Of a stretch of DNA of 64,000 nt, positions 28,008 to 38,188 are shown piece after piece; the first letter of the stretch is position 1; every line of letters begins with the position of its first letter. The DNA comes from Collimonas humicola (lineage in GTDB: Bacteria; Pseudomonadota; Gammaproteobacteria; Burkholderiales; Burkholderiaceae_D): assembly GCF_018304945.1 (NCBI RefSeq), contig NZ_JAGQEE010000007.1, forward strand, positions 248,001 to 312,000, given 5' to 3'. Both the position numbers and the translations under genes were made by a program. The notes below the pieces were generated by a model that saw nothing but the letters and a program-made list of their open reading frames with translations, did not search any database and was not told where the DNA came from.

Positions 28008-29138
28008 TCAGGAACTGACCGCATTCCTGGTCTTGATTCCCATCTCCCGCAGCGCATCGCCGATCGCATGCACGGCCTGCCGCATTTCTTCCGGGCCGAT
28101 CGCGCCTATGCAACCGACGCGGAAAGTCTCGGCCTGGGTCAGCTTGCCCGGGTAAAGAATGAATCCCTTGTCGCGCACCCGCTTGTAGAAATCCTTGAAT
28201 TCATAGTTGGCGCTGTTCGGCGCGTGCATTGTCACGATGATCGGCGCCTGGATTTTTGCCGGCAGAAACTGCACCAGTCCCAGCTCGCGCATGCCCGCCA
28301 TCAGGGTCTCGTAGTTTTTTGTGTAGCGCGCCAGCCGCGCCGGCTGTCCGCCTTCCTCAAAGAATTGATTGAGCGCCTGATGGAAACCCACCACGATATG
28401 CGTCGGCGGGGTGAAGCGCCATTGCGTGGTCTTTTCCATGTAGGCCCATTGATCGTGCAGGTCCAGCGACAGCGAGCGCGAGTTGCCTACGGTTTTTTCC
28501 AGTACGCACTTGCGCACGATGACAAAACCCATGCCCGGAGGACCTTCGATGCACTTGCCGCTGGCGGCGATCAATGCGTCGAACGGGATGTTGGCTGCAT
28601 CGATGGCCAGCGCGCCGAAGGAACTCATGGCGTCGATGATCAGGCTCTTCTTGTGCGTCGCCACCACCTCAGCGATATCCGCCAGCGGATTGAGGATGCC
28701 GGTGCTGGTTTCGCAATGGATCACGCCGACATGGGTGATGCTGCGGTCGTTGCTCAGCACGCGTTCGACGTCGGCGCCTGTGGTCGGCACATCATCGGCG
28801 GTTTCAAACACCGATACCTGGCGCCCCATCATTTCCACGATCTTGGCCATGCGCTTGCCGTAGGCGCCGTTGATCAGCACCAGCATGTGGCCATTGCGCG
28901 GCAGCAGGGTGTTGATCGCCGCTTCTATCGAAAACGTGCCGCTGCCCTGCATCGGCACGCACGCATGGGATTCGTGTGCATTGACGATATCCAGCAGTTG
29001 CCGGCGCACCTTGGTGGTGATTGCATTGAAGGAGGCATCCCATGAACCCCAATCCTGCAGCATGGCGCTCTTGGTGGCGAGCGAGGTGGTCAATGGTCCG
29101 GGGGTCAGCAGAATCGGGTCGCGGCTTTGCAGGCTCAT
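28008..29138 (-). CDS. phnW: 2-aminoethylphosphonate-pyruvate transaminase
   Basis: 376 residues from the ATG at 29138, preceded by AAAGGA; a longer frame is rejected. A PLP fold-type I enzyme converting 2-aminoethylphosphonate and pyruvate to phosphonoacetaldehyde and alanine. The N-terminus [10 protein letters not shown] and the PLP Lys195 in [15 protein letters not shown] agree with Salmonella PhnW (Lys194). It diverges from the regulator and the other phosphonate genes across 245 bases. Confidence 0.95.
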   Translation of the reverse strand: MSLQSRDPILLTPGPLTTSLATKSAMLQDWGSWDASFNAITTKVRRQLLDIVNAHESHACVPMQGSGTFSIEAAINTLLPRNGHMLVLINGAYGKRMAKIVEMMGRQVSVFETADDVPTTGADVERVLSNDRSITHVGVIHCETSTGILNPLADIAEVVATHKKSLIIDAMSSFGALAIDAANIPFDALIAASGKCIEGPPGMGFVIVRKCVLEKTVGNSRSLSLDLHDQWAYMEKTTQWRFTPPTHIVVGFHQALNQFFEEGGQPARLARYTKNYETLMAGMRELGLVQFLPAKIQAPIIVTMHAPNSANYEFKDFYKRVRDKGFILYPGKLTQAETFRVGCIGAIGPEEMRQAVHAIGDALREMGIKTRNAVSS

Positions 29139-29320
29139 GATATTTCCTTTGGTCTGGTGCGGATGTCGGTTGTCGTTTGTCGTTTGAATATGTTCCGGTC
29201 TGGCGCCAGCTGCGTCCTCGTCAGCAACACCGCGTGACAGGCGTGCAACATGCAGACGGCAGCAGGATCGGCGTTTCATTGCCTTCGCCATGCTTTTCAT
29301 TGCATCATGTCTTATGTATT

Positions 29321-29330
29321 TTGTTGACAA
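29321..29330 (+). promoter_or_regulatory. Candidate GntR/FadR-type operator overlapping a -35 box
   Basis: TTGTTGACAA fits TNGTNNACNA, the core recognised by many FadR-subfamily GntR proteins. It contains TTGACA, a consensus -35. It lies 54 bases before the start of the GntR gene, in the phnW/phnR divergent region. Confidence 0.45.
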
Positions 29331-29383
29331 TCTACACGCTGTTGAATTAAAGTGCAATCATCAAACCGAAAAAAAGAAACGCC

Positions 29384-30100
29384 ATGACAATCAACCGCAC
29401 AATGAGCACCATCGCCCTGGTCCAGAAAAATTCGCTGCCTTCATTGGTGCAGAAGGAGCTTGAGCGCATGATCCTGGCCGGCGACCTGGTCGCCGGCGAC
29501 AAGCTCAATGAAGTGTCGCTGGCGGAAATGCTGGGCGTCTCGCGCGGCCCGGTGCGCGAAGCGTTCCGCGCGCTGGAAGAAGCTGGCCTGGTGCAGCAGG
29601 AAAAGAATTGCGGCGTCTTCGTGCGCCAGATCTCGGTCGAGGAAGCCGACGAGATCTATGAAGTGCGGGCAGCGCTGGATGAGCTGATCGGCCGCAAGCT
29701 GGCAGCCGCCATCAAGCCGGCGCAGGTGCAGGAACTGCGCACGCTGCTGGAGCGCATGGATGGCATGGTCGCCCTGGGCGATGTCGACGGCTACCTGAAG
29801 CTGAACCTGGCCTTCCACGATGCCTTGGTGCAGTTCACCGCCAACAGGAAGCTGCTGCATACCTACCGCCGCCTGGTCAACGAACTCAATCTGTTCCGCC
29901 GTTCGGCGCTGGCGCAAAAGGGCAGCTTGCCGACTTCCACTACCGAACATCACCAGATCGTCGACGCCATCGCCGCCGGCGATGCGCAGGCCGCCGGCGC
30001 CATCATGCGCGAACACGCCGAAGCCGGCCGCCAGCGCATGCATAAGGCGCAGGAAAAGATGGCCGCTGCAGCGGCAGCCGAACAGATCACCTTGAAGTAG
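29384..30100 (+). CDS. phnR: GntR-family (FCD domain) regulator of phosphonate use
   Basis: A 238-residue protein. Residues 15-85 are a GntR winged helix (EMLGVSRGPVREAFRALEEAG), then an all-helical FCD effector domain with the metal-site pattern FHDALV...EHHQIVDAI. It resembles the phosphonate-utilisation-associated GntR group of Burkholderia clusters. It probably controls phnW and the phnA-phnY genes from the shared divergent region. The ligand may be 2-aminoethylphosphonate or a product; this is an inference. Confidence 0.85.
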   Translation: MTINRTMSTIALVQKNSLPSLVQKELERMILAGDLVAGDKLNEVSLAEMLGVSRGPVREAFRALEEAGLVQQEKNCGVFVRQISVEEADEIYEVRAALDELIGRKLAAAIKPAQVQELRTLLERMDGMVALGDVDGYLKLNLAFHDALVQFTANRKLLHTYRRLVNELNLFRRSALAQKGSLPTSTTEHHQIVDAIAAGDAQAAGAIMREHAEAGRQRMHKAQEKMAAAAAAEQITLK

Positions 30101-31375
<1,275 letters not shown>

Positions 31376-31438
31376 GCACGCGCAATAAGCATGCGCAGTA
31401 AGCAAGAAACTACAACCATCGATTGATTCGAGGACATG

Positions 31439-32896
31439 ATGCTGACCGAACTGAGCAAGCTCAAGCAGGACGAACCTTTACATCAAGACATGCGGATTGC
31501 CGGCAAGCTGGTCGGCAACCCGCGCCGCATAGAAATCCGCAATCCCTTCAACGGCGCGCTGGTCGGTTCGGTGCCGAAAGCCACGGCGGACGACATCCGC
31601 CATGCGTTCAAGGCGGCGCGGGCGTTCCGCTCGCCGCTGACGCGCTTCGAGCGTTCGCGCATCATGCTGCGCGCCGCCGAACTGCTGCGCGCCAATACCG
31701 ACGCCATCTCGGACCTGATCACGGCGGAAGCCGGCCTGTGCAAGAAGGACAGCCTGTACGAAGTCGGCCGTGCCTGCGACGTCTTCGTGTTTGCCGCCAA
31801 CCAGGCGCTGGTGGACGACGGCCAGGTGTTTTCCTGCGACCTGACGCCGCATGGCAAGCAGCGCAAGGTCTATACGCTGAAGGAGCCGCTGCTGGGCGCG
31901 ATCTCGGCCATCACGCCATTCAATCATCCGCTCAACCAGGTCGCCCACAAGGTCGCGCCATCGATTGCCACCAACAACCGCATGGTACTGAAGCCGACGG
32001 AGAAGACGCCGCTGTCGGCCTTGCTGCTGGCCGATATCCTGTACGAAGCCGGCTTGCCGCCGGAAATGTTCTCGGTGGTGACCGGCGATCCGGCCGAAAT
32101 CGCCGACGAGATGCTGATCAATCCGGATGTCGACCTGGTGACGTTTACCGGCGGCGTGCCGATCGGTAAATACATCGCCGGCAAAGCCGTGTACAAGCGC
32201 CAGGTGCTGGAGCTGGGCGGCAACGATCCGATCATCGTGATGGAAGACGCCGACCTGGAAGAGGCGGCAACGCTGGCGGTATCCGGCTCCTACAAGAATT
32301 CCGGCCAGCGCTGCACCGCCATCAAGCGCATGATCGTGCACCAGGCCGTGGCTGACGAATTCGTCGATCTGCTGGTGCGCAAGACCAAGGCTGTCAAGTA
32401 CGGCAATCCTATGGATCTGCAGAACGACATGGGCACCGTGATCGACGCCCGTTCCGCCAGCGCCTTCGAAGCCAAGGTGAACGACGCCTGCCAGCGCGGC
32501 GCCAAGCTGTTGTTCGGCAATCAGCGCGACGGTGCCGTGTATTCGCCCACTGTGCTGGACCACGTTCCGGCCGATTGCCAGCTGGTGGCGGAAGAGACTT
32601 TCGGACCGGTATCGCCGGTGATCCGCTGCACCGATATCGCCGATGCGATCCGCATCTCGAACTCGACGCCTTACGGCTTGTCGTCCTCGGTCTGCACCAA
32701 CCGGCTCGATTACATCACGCGCTTCGTGCGCGAGCTGGAAGTCGGCAGCATCAATGTCCGTGAAGTCCCGGGCTATCGCCTGGAGCTGACGCCGTTCGGC
32801 GGCATCAAGGATTCCGGCCTCGGCTACAAGGAAGGCGTGCAAGAAGCGATGAAGAGCTTCTGCAATACCAAAACCTATTCCTTGCCCTGGAACTGA
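31439..32896 (+). CDS. phnY: Phosphonoacetaldehyde dehydrogenase
   Basis: A 485-residue NAD(P)-dependent aldehyde dehydrogenase. The catalytic Cys is near residue 292 in NSGQRCTAIKRM and the general-base Glu is in LELGGNDP. The second of two consecutive ATGs is chosen because GAGGA is then 4 bases away. Sitting between phnA and an HD gene, it most likely makes phosphonoacetate from the PhnW product. This use of the symbol phnY differs from PhnY*, the 2-oxoglutarate oxygenase. Confidence 0.9.
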   Translation: MLTELSKLKQDEPLHQDMRIAGKLVGNPRRIEIRNPFNGALVGSVPKATADDIRHAFKAARAFRSPLTRFERSRIMLRAAELLRANTDAISDLITAEAGLCKKDSLYEVGRACDVFVFAANQALVDDGQVFSCDLTPHGKQRKVYTLKEPLLGAISAITPFNHPLNQVAHKVAPSIATNNRMVLKPTEKTPLSALLLADILYEAGLPPEMFSVVTGDPAEIADEMLINPDVDLVTFTGGVPIGKYIAGKAVYKRQVLELGGNDPIIVMEDADLEEAATLAVSGSYKNSGQRCTAIKRMIVHQAVADEFVDLLVRKTKAVKYGNPMDLQNDMGTVIDARSASAFEAKVNDACQRGAKLLFGNQRDGAVYSPTVLDHVPADCQLVAEETFGPVSPVIRCTDIADAIRISNSTPYGLSSSVCTNRLDYITRFVRELEVGSINVREVPGYRLELTPFGGIKDSGLGYKEGVQEAMKSFCNTKTYSLPWN

Positions 32897-32909
32897 GCGG
32901 GAAGAAAAC

Positions 32910-33458
32910 ATGCTCACTATTGCGCAAATCTGCGATCTGTTTGAACAAGGCGGCCATGAAATGTACAGCGGCGAACCGGTCAACCAGCTGCAGCATGCTC
33001 TGCAATCGGCGACCCTGGCCGCGCAGGCCGGCGCCACGGACGAACTGGTGTGCGCCGCCTTGCTGCACGACCTCGGCCATCTGCTCAATCCGCAAGGCGA
33101 GACGCCGTCGGCGCGCGGCGTCGACGACACCCATCAATATTTTGCCATCCCTTATCTGCGCGGCTTGTTCAGCGCGGCGGTGCTGGAGCCGATCCGTCTG
33201 CACGTGGACGCCAAGCGCTATCTATGCGCGACCGACACCGCCTATTGGGGACGTCTTTCCGAAGATTCCAAGCGCAGCCTGGAATTGCAGGGCGGCGTAT
33301 TTTCCGCGGCCGACGCTGCGCAGTTCGTTGCCCGGCCCTACGCTGCCGATGCCGTCAGCCTGCGCCTTTGGGACGATCAGGCCAAGGTGGCAGGAATGCA
33401 GACGCCAGATCTGCAGCATTTCGCCAGGCTGATGTCGGCCTGTGCTTTGACCTCTTAG
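32910..33458 (+). CDS. phnZ: HD-domain phosphonate oxygenase, PhnZ-like
   Basis: A 182-residue HD protein of the phosphonate-operon HDIG group. Tyr19, Glu22, His29, His53-Asp54, His57 and His75 line up with PhnZ Tyr24, Glu27, His34, His58-Asp59, His62 and His80 at a constant offset of 5, and His98 and a later Asp can serve as remaining ligands. PhnZ is a mixed-valent di-iron oxygenase turning 2-amino-1-hydroxyethylphosphonate into glycine and phosphate. Its usual partner PhnY* is not in the window. It starts 13 bases after phnY. Confidence 0.8.
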   Translation: MLTIAQICDLFEQGGHEMYSGEPVNQLQHALQSATLAAQAGATDELVCAALLHDLGHLLNPQGETPSARGVDDTHQYFAIPYLRGLFSAAVLEPIRLHVDAKRYLCATDTAYWGRLSEDSKRSLELQGGVFSAADAAQFVARPYAADAVSLRLWDDQAKVAGMQTPDLQHFARLMSACALTS

Positions 33459-33496
33459 TTACTCTTTAATCGTTGCTCATCTAGGATCGATCCCTC

Positions 33497-34885
33497 ATGC
33501 GCCCATTCTGGCTGGAAGATGCTCTATTCGCCGACGGCGAGCTGGCTCCCGCGCTGCAAGGCCGGCAAAAAGCCGACGTGGCGATTGTCGGCGGCGGCTT
33601 TACCGGCCTGTGGACTGCGATCCAGCTGAAGCAGCAGGATCCGGCGCTGGACATCGCCATCATCGAGAGCGACCTGTGCGGCGCCGGCGCCAGCGGCCGC
33701 AATGGCGGCTGCCTGCTGACCTGGTCGACCAAGTTTCTCACTTTGCGGCGTCTGTTCGGCGAGGCCGAAGCGGTCAGGCTGGTGAAGGCTTCGGAAGCGG
33801 CGGTCGAGCATATCGGCGATTTCTGCCGCGAACACAGGATCAACGCCGAATTCCGCCAGGACGGCACGCTTTACACCGCCACCACCAAAGCCCAGCTGGG
33901 CGTGCTGGATCCGGTGCTGGCCGAATTGCAGCGCCAGGGCATCAGTTCCTATCATTCCTTGCCGGATGCTGAAGTGCAGCGCCGTTCCGGTTCGACGCGC
34001 AATCTCTCCGGCATATTTTCACCGATGGCGGCGACCGTCCATCCGGGCAAGCTGGTGCGCGGATTGCGCCGCGTCGCCTTGCAGATGGGGGGGCGGATTT
34101 ATGAACGAACGCCGATGCTGTCCTTCACGCCCGGCGCCAGCGTTGTCTTGCAAACGCCCGCCGGCAGCCTGCAGGCCGGCAAGATGGTGCTGGCGATCAA
34201 TGCCTGGATGGCCAGCCGTTTCCCGCAGTTCGAACGCACGCTGGCGGTAGTGTCCAGCGACATGGTGATCACGGAAAAATGTCCCGAGCTGCTGCAGCGG
34301 ATAGGCCTGACAGACGGCGTATCGGTGCTCGACTCGCGCACCTTCGTGTTCTATTACCGCAGCACAGAAGACGGCCGCCTGATGCTGGGCAAGGGCGGCA
34401 ACACCTTCGCCTGGCGCGGCCGCATCCTGCCGGTATTCGACCAGCGTTCCCCCTATGAGCAGCAACTCCAGCGCAGCCTGCACGAATTCTTCCCGGCGCT
34501 GGCCGGCGTGCCGATTACCGCCAGCTGGAACGGACCGTCAGACCGTTCGGTCACCGGTTTCCCGTTCTTCGGACGGCTGAACGATATGCCGAATGTGTTC
34601 TACGGTTTCGGCTATTCCGGCAACGGTGTCGGCCCCAGCTACATGGGCGGGCAACTGCTGTCATCGCTGGTGCTCGGACTGGACAACGACTGGAGCCGCA
34701 GCCCGCTGGCGACCGGCCCGCGCGGACAGTTTCCGCCGGAGCCGGTGCGTTATCTCGGCTCGCTGCTGGTGCGCAACGCCATCCGCCGCAAGGAACTGGC
34801 GGAAGACCACGATCGCAAACCGTGGCTGCTGGACCAGATGCTGAGCAAGCTGGCCAACGCGGCCGGCAAGGCTGACAAAGCTTAA
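33497..34885 (+). CDS. FAD-dependent aminophosphonate oxidoreductase
   Basis: A 462-residue DAO-type flavoenzyme. The dinucleotide-binding motif VAIVGGGFTGLWTAIQL is at residues 28-44, SGRNGGCLLTWSTKF follows, and a C-terminal FAD/substrate motif reads GFGYSGNGVGPSYMGGQ. It resembles the putative aminophosphonate oxidoreductases found in phosphonate clusters. Oxidation of 2-aminoethylphosphonate or an N-methyl derivative to phosphonoacetaldehyde is the likely reaction. It ends the phosphonate gene series. Confidence 0.8.
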   Translation: MRPFWLEDALFADGELAPALQGRQKADVAIVGGGFTGLWTAIQLKQQDPALDIAIIESDLCGAGASGRNGGCLLTWSTKFLTLRRLFGEAEAVRLVKASEAAVEHIGDFCREHRINAEFRQDGTLYTATTKAQLGVLDPVLAELQRQGISSYHSLPDAEVQRRSGSTRNLSGIFSPMAATVHPGKLVRGLRRVALQMGGRIYERTPMLSFTPGASVVLQTPAGSLQAGKMVLAINAWMASRFPQFERTLAVVSSDMVITEKCPELLQRIGLTDGVSVLDSRTFVFYYRSTEDGRLMLGKGGNTFAWRGRILPVFDQRSPYEQQLQRSLHEFFPALAGVPITASWNGPSDRSVTGFPFFGRLNDMPNVFYGFGYSGNGVGPSYMGGQLLSSLVLGLDNDWSRSPLATGPRGQFPPEPVRYLGSLLVRNAIRRKELAEDHDRKPWLLDQMLSKLANAAGKADKA

Positions 34886-34988
34886 CGTAAGACATTGCTT
34901 AGTTTTTAATTAAGTTTCATCTCATCCCATGCGTTATCGCTATGATCTGAGCTAACTGATTTCCAACATGATGTTTGCGAGGATAGAG

Positions 34989-35513
34989 ATGAGATCTGCC
35001 ATTTCGCGCGTTGCTGCTTTGTTTTTTGCCATTCCGGGGTTCATGAGCAGCGCCAGCGTTGTTGCCGCGGAAGGCGGCGCGGCTGCTGCGCTGAGTGTGC
35101 AGTTTGGGAAACCGACATACATGCAGCGGCTTTATTACAGAAAACTGTATGAAAAAAAGCCGTTTCATGACGCCATCTTGTTTTATTACGATAACGGTCT
35201 GTATAAGATCATTTCGCCAGGCGAGGAGCACTATGGCAGTTATGTTGTCGATGGCAGTTTCGGCGCAGAAAAATACACGGTGCACTTCATCGCCTTTCCT
35301 TCCGCGGACTGGAATAACACCAGCGCCTACCATGTGCTGGAATTCGATAACGCAAGGCATAGGTTCACGCAACGCGCAATCGTGCCGGTCGACGGCAAAA
35401 TCCCGCAACAGCACGGCGATTTTTCAACGAGTGAAAACAACGTAGCCAATCCGCTTGGCACCAACTGGGAAAATGGCAAAAATCTGATGCCCCTGACTGA
35501 CGGGAGAGAATGA
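34989..35513 (+). CDS. Exported protein of unknown function
   Basis: 174 residues from the ATG at 34989, chosen for GAGG six bases ahead; two earlier ATGs lack one. The N-terminus is a signal peptide (VAALFFAIPGFMSSASVVAA). The mature part is rich in Tyr and Phe (YYRKLYEKKPFHDAILFYYD) with no Cys, and I do not recognise a family. Its reading frame seems to end early: another frame stays open past its stop with coding-like composition. Confidence 0.6.
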   Translation: MRSAISRVAALFFAIPGFMSSASVVAAEGGAAAALSVQFGKPTYMQRLYYRKLYEKKPFHDAILFYYDNGLYKIISPGEEHYGSYVVDGSFGAEKYTVHFIAFPSADWNNTSAYHVLEFDNARHRFTQRAIVPVDGKIPQQHGDFSTSENNVANPLGTNWENGKNLMPLTDGRE

Positions 35514-35691
35514 ATCGATCCATGCCGCCGCCGCGCAGCCATTGTCGTATCCGGCGAAGGAGGCGGAGCAGTTCCCCGGTATCGAGAAGCGCAGCTGCGA
35601 TCTGGTTTCGCAGGCCTGGCCGGCCAACTATCCCACCGCGCCGCCGCCAAGCGGCTATCCCGCCGGCAAAAGCCTGGCGGCTATCCCATAG
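35497..35691 (+). pseudogene. Possible frameshifted tail of the preceding exported protein
   Basis: A frame with no start codon overlaps the last 17 bases of the previous gene and runs 60-odd codons to a TAG, with reasonable protein composition (for example PLSYPAKEAEQFPGIEKRSC and PANYPTAPPPSGYPAG). A one-base change near 35490-35505 would join it to the upstream frame. It may instead be chance; no homologue is known to me. Confidence 0.35.
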
Positions 35692-35790
35692 CCGGCAACA
35701 GAAAAGCAGATTTCCATAGATTATTTGGCAAGCCAAGCATCTGCTGGCCGGACTTGTATAATGTAAGACTGCCAAAACAAGCTTGCCACC

Positions 35791-36525
35791 ATGACCAACA
35801 CCACGCATTTCGGTTATAAAACCGTCTCCGAGGACGATAAAGTCCACAAAGTCGCCGAAGTTTTCCACTCGGTTGCGCCTAAATACGACGTCATGAACGA
35901 TCTGATGTCGGCCGGCCTGCATCGCGTCTGGAAGATTTTCACCATCGCCCAGGCAGCCATCCGTCCCGGTTTCAAGGTGCTGGATATCGCCGGCGGCACC
36001 GGCGACCTGGCCAAGGCGTTCGCCAAGCGCGCCGGGCCTACCGGCGAGGTCTGGCTGACCGACATCAACGAGTCGATGCTGCGCGTCGGCCGTGATCGTC
36101 TCTTGAATAATGGCTTGTCCACCCCCACCTTGCTATGCGACGCCGAGAAATTGCCGTTCCCGGACAATTATTTCGACCGCGTCTCGGTGGCCTTCGGTTT
36201 GCGCAACATGACGCACAAGGATGCCGCACTGGCGGAAATGCGCCGTGTGCTGAAGCCGGGCGGCAAGTTGTTGGTGCTGGAGTTTTCGAAAGTGTGGGAG
36301 CCTTTGAAAAAGCCCTACGACGTCTACTCGTTTTCCGTATTGCCGTGGCTGGGCAAGCAGATTGCCAATGATTCTGAAAGCTATCGCTACCTGGCGGAGT
36401 CGATCCGCATGCATCCCGATCAGGACACCCTGAAACAGATGATGACGGATGCGGGCCTGGCGCGGGTTGAGTATTTCAATTTAACTGCCGGTGTGGCGGC
36501 CTTGCATACCGGCATAAAACTGTAG
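35791..36525 (+). CDS. ubiE: Ubiquinone/menaquinone C-methyltransferase UbiE
   Basis: A 244-residue SAM-dependent methyltransferase acting on the benzoquinol ring in ubiquinone synthesis. The family N-terminus [21 protein letters not shown], the SAM motif [11 protein letters not shown] and the signature [15 protein letters not shown] are all present. It starts a Q-biosynthesis run with Tim44, ubiJ and ubiB. Confidence 0.97.
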   Translation: MTNTTHFGYKTVSEDDKVHKVAEVFHSVAPKYDVMNDLMSAGLHRVWKIFTIAQAAIRPGFKVLDIAGGTGDLAKAFAKRAGPTGEVWLTDINESMLRVGRDRLLNNGLSTPTLLCDAEKLPFPDNYFDRVSVAFGLRNMTHKDAALAEMRRVLKPGGKLLVLEFSKVWEPLKKPYDVYSFSVLPWLGKQIANDSESYRYLAESIRMHPDQDTLKQMMTDAGLARVEYFNLTAGVAALHTGIKL

Positions 36526-36533
36526 GAGCTCGC

Positions 36534-37481
36534 ATGAAGAAGTTTTTGCTGATGTTGCTGATGGTCGCAACCACCCTGTCGATGACAATATCGAATGCCG
36601 ACGCCCGTCGTCTCGGCGGCGGCGGTTCGTTCGGCAAGCAGTCGTCCGGCATTTCGCGCCAGGCGCCAAGCGCGCCGTCGCAGAATTTCGGCAGCGCCAA
36701 CCAGGCCAGGCCGGCGGCGCCTGCCGCCACGCCGTCTGCGGTTCCGCCTAAACCGGCCAGCCCATGGAAGGGCATCCTCGGCGGCGCCTTGCTGGGTCTC
36801 GGCCTGGGCGCCCTGATGTCGCATTTCGGCCTGGGCGGCGCTTTCGGCTCGTTCCTGATGATGGCCTTGCTGGCGGTCGCGGTGATTTTTGTTGTGCGAT
36901 TGGTAATGCGCAAGAACAGCCCAGCGCCGGCGGCATATTCCGGTCCAGGCTCGGCGCCTAACCTGGGCGGCAATCTTCCCGCCGCCAATTTCGATAGCAA
37001 TTCGTCCAGTTTCACGCCTGAAATCGGTTCTCGCGTCAATTCCGCTTCATCGTTCCAAGCCTCAGCCGCTCCGGCCGCCGCGGCTAACAGCGCTCCTTGG
37101 GGGATTCCGGCGGATTTCGACGTGCCCGGCTTCGTCCGCAGCGCCAAGACTTACTTCATTCGCCTGCAGGCCGCCTGGGACAAGGCCGACATCAACGATA
37201 TCCGCGAATTCACCACGCCGGAAATGTTTGGCGAACTGCGCCTGCAATTGCAGGAACGCGGCGCTTCGCCGAATAACACCGACGTCGTGCAGCTGGATGG
37301 CGAACTGATGGGCATCGAAACCGTCGGCAACGATTACCTGGCCAGCGTCAAGTTCACCGGCCTGATCAAGGAAGTGCCGGAAGCCTCGGCCGAGCCGTTC
37401 ACTGAAGTCTGGAACCTGTCCAAGCCCTTGTCGGGGCAGGGCGGCTGGGTTCTGGCGGGAATTCAGCAAGTGGCGGCATAA
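36534..37481 (+). CDS. Tim44-like domain membrane protein
   Basis: A 315-residue protein with an N-terminal signal or anchor (FLLMLLMVATTLSMTIS), a low-complexity Gly/Ser/Pro/Ala region, a central Gly-rich transmembrane segment (about 78-125, FLMMALLAVAVIFVVRLV) and a C-terminal Tim44-like domain (FDVPGFVRSAKTYFIRLQAA). Tim44-like proteins are common next to ubiE/ubiB in Betaproteobacteria; their role is unknown. It begins 8 bases after ubiE with GGAG in between. Confidence 0.88.
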   Translation: MKKFLLMLLMVATTLSMTISNADARRLGGGGSFGKQSSGISRQAPSAPSQNFGSANQARPAAPAATPSAVPPKPASPWKGILGGALLGLGLGALMSHFGLGGAFGSFLMMALLAVAVIFVVRLVMRKNSPAPAAYSGPGSAPNLGGNLPAANFDSNSSSFTPEIGSRVNSASSFQASAAPAAAANSAPWGIPADFDVPGFVRSAKTYFIRLQAAWDKADINDIREFTTPEMFGELRLQLQERGASPNNTDVVQLDGELMGIETVGNDYLASVKFTGLIKEVPEASAEPFTEVWNLSKPLSGQGGWVLAGIQQVAA

Positions 37482-37546
37482 GGCCCTGTCTTGCCGCGCG
37501 CCAGAGCATAAACAGGCTCTGGGCCTGACAAACTGATAAACTTGGA

Positions 37547-37576
37547 CCGCCCATGAATAATCATGGGCGGTTTTAT
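37547..37576 (+). terminator. Strong rho-independent terminator abutting the ubiJ start
   Basis: A perfect 10-bp stem CCGCCCATGA/TCATGGGCGG with an ATAA loop, followed by TTTTATTTTA. The T-tract runs straight into the ATG of ubiJ at 37580. A second hairpin (CCAGAGC/GCTCTGG, 37501-37522) lies just upstream. Confidence 0.85.
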
Positions 37577-37579
37577 TTT

Positions 37580-38188
37580 ATGACGATGACTTCACCACTA
37601 AACTTCAAGCCGATTACCGCGTCTGTCAATCACCTGTTGGCGCAAGAACCGTGGGCGCAGCGTATCCTGGCGTCGCACGCCGGCAAGGTCGCCTGTTTCG
37701 ACGGCGGCGCCGTCAAGCTGAGCTGGCAGGTCGGCGTCGACGGCTTGCTGCAGGCGCCGCCCACGGATACGGATGAAAAGGTGGTGAACCTCCCCAACGT
37801 CACCATCCGCGTCAATCTGGCGGATTTGCCGCTGATCGCACAGAACCGCGAGCGTGCTTTCTCCTACGTGAAGATCGAGGGCGACGCCGATTTTGCCAAT
37901 GCGATTTCCCAAGTCAGCCAGGGTTTGCGCTGGGATGCCGAACACGATCTGAGCAAGCTGGTCGGCGATATCGCCGCCGTGCGCATCGTTTCCGGCGGCA
38001 ACGCGCTGATCGCAGGCGTTCTCTCGACGCATAAAAAGCTGGCGGAAAACCTGGCCGAATATTTTCTGGAAGAACAGCCGATGCTGGTGCGGCCGCGGGC
38101 TGTGTCCGACTTTACGAATGATGTCACCAGGCTGCGCGACGATCTGGAGCGCCTGGCGAAACGCATCAACAAATTGAAAACCCCATGA
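37580..38188 (+). CDS. ubiJ: Ubiquinone biosynthesis accessory factor UbiJ (SCP2 domain)
   Basis: About 202 residues from 37580 (or 37586). A longer frame from 37553 would start inside a terminator stem and is rejected. The N-terminal SCP2 sterol-carrier-like domain contains [14 protein letters not shown] and the C-terminus is a helical segment ([19 protein letters not shown]). UbiJ belongs to the soluble Ubi metabolon that binds polyprenylated intermediates. It overlaps ubiB by an ATGA junction. Confidence 0.9.
   Translation: MTMTSPLNFKPITASVNHLLAQEPWAQRILASHAGKVACFDGGAVKLSWQVGVDGLLQAPPTDTDEKVVNLPNVTIRVNLADLPLIAQNRERAFSYVKIEGDADFANAISQVSQGLRWDAEHDLSKLVGDIAAVRIVSGGNALIAGVLSTHKKLAENLAEYFLEEQPMLVRPRAVSDFTNDVTRLRDDLERLAKRINKLKTP

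Noticed and set aside
35365-35922. 185-codon minus-strand frame across the region before ubiE
   Set aside because: It overlaps the ubiE start and the exported gene antisense, with no domain or ribosome-binding site.
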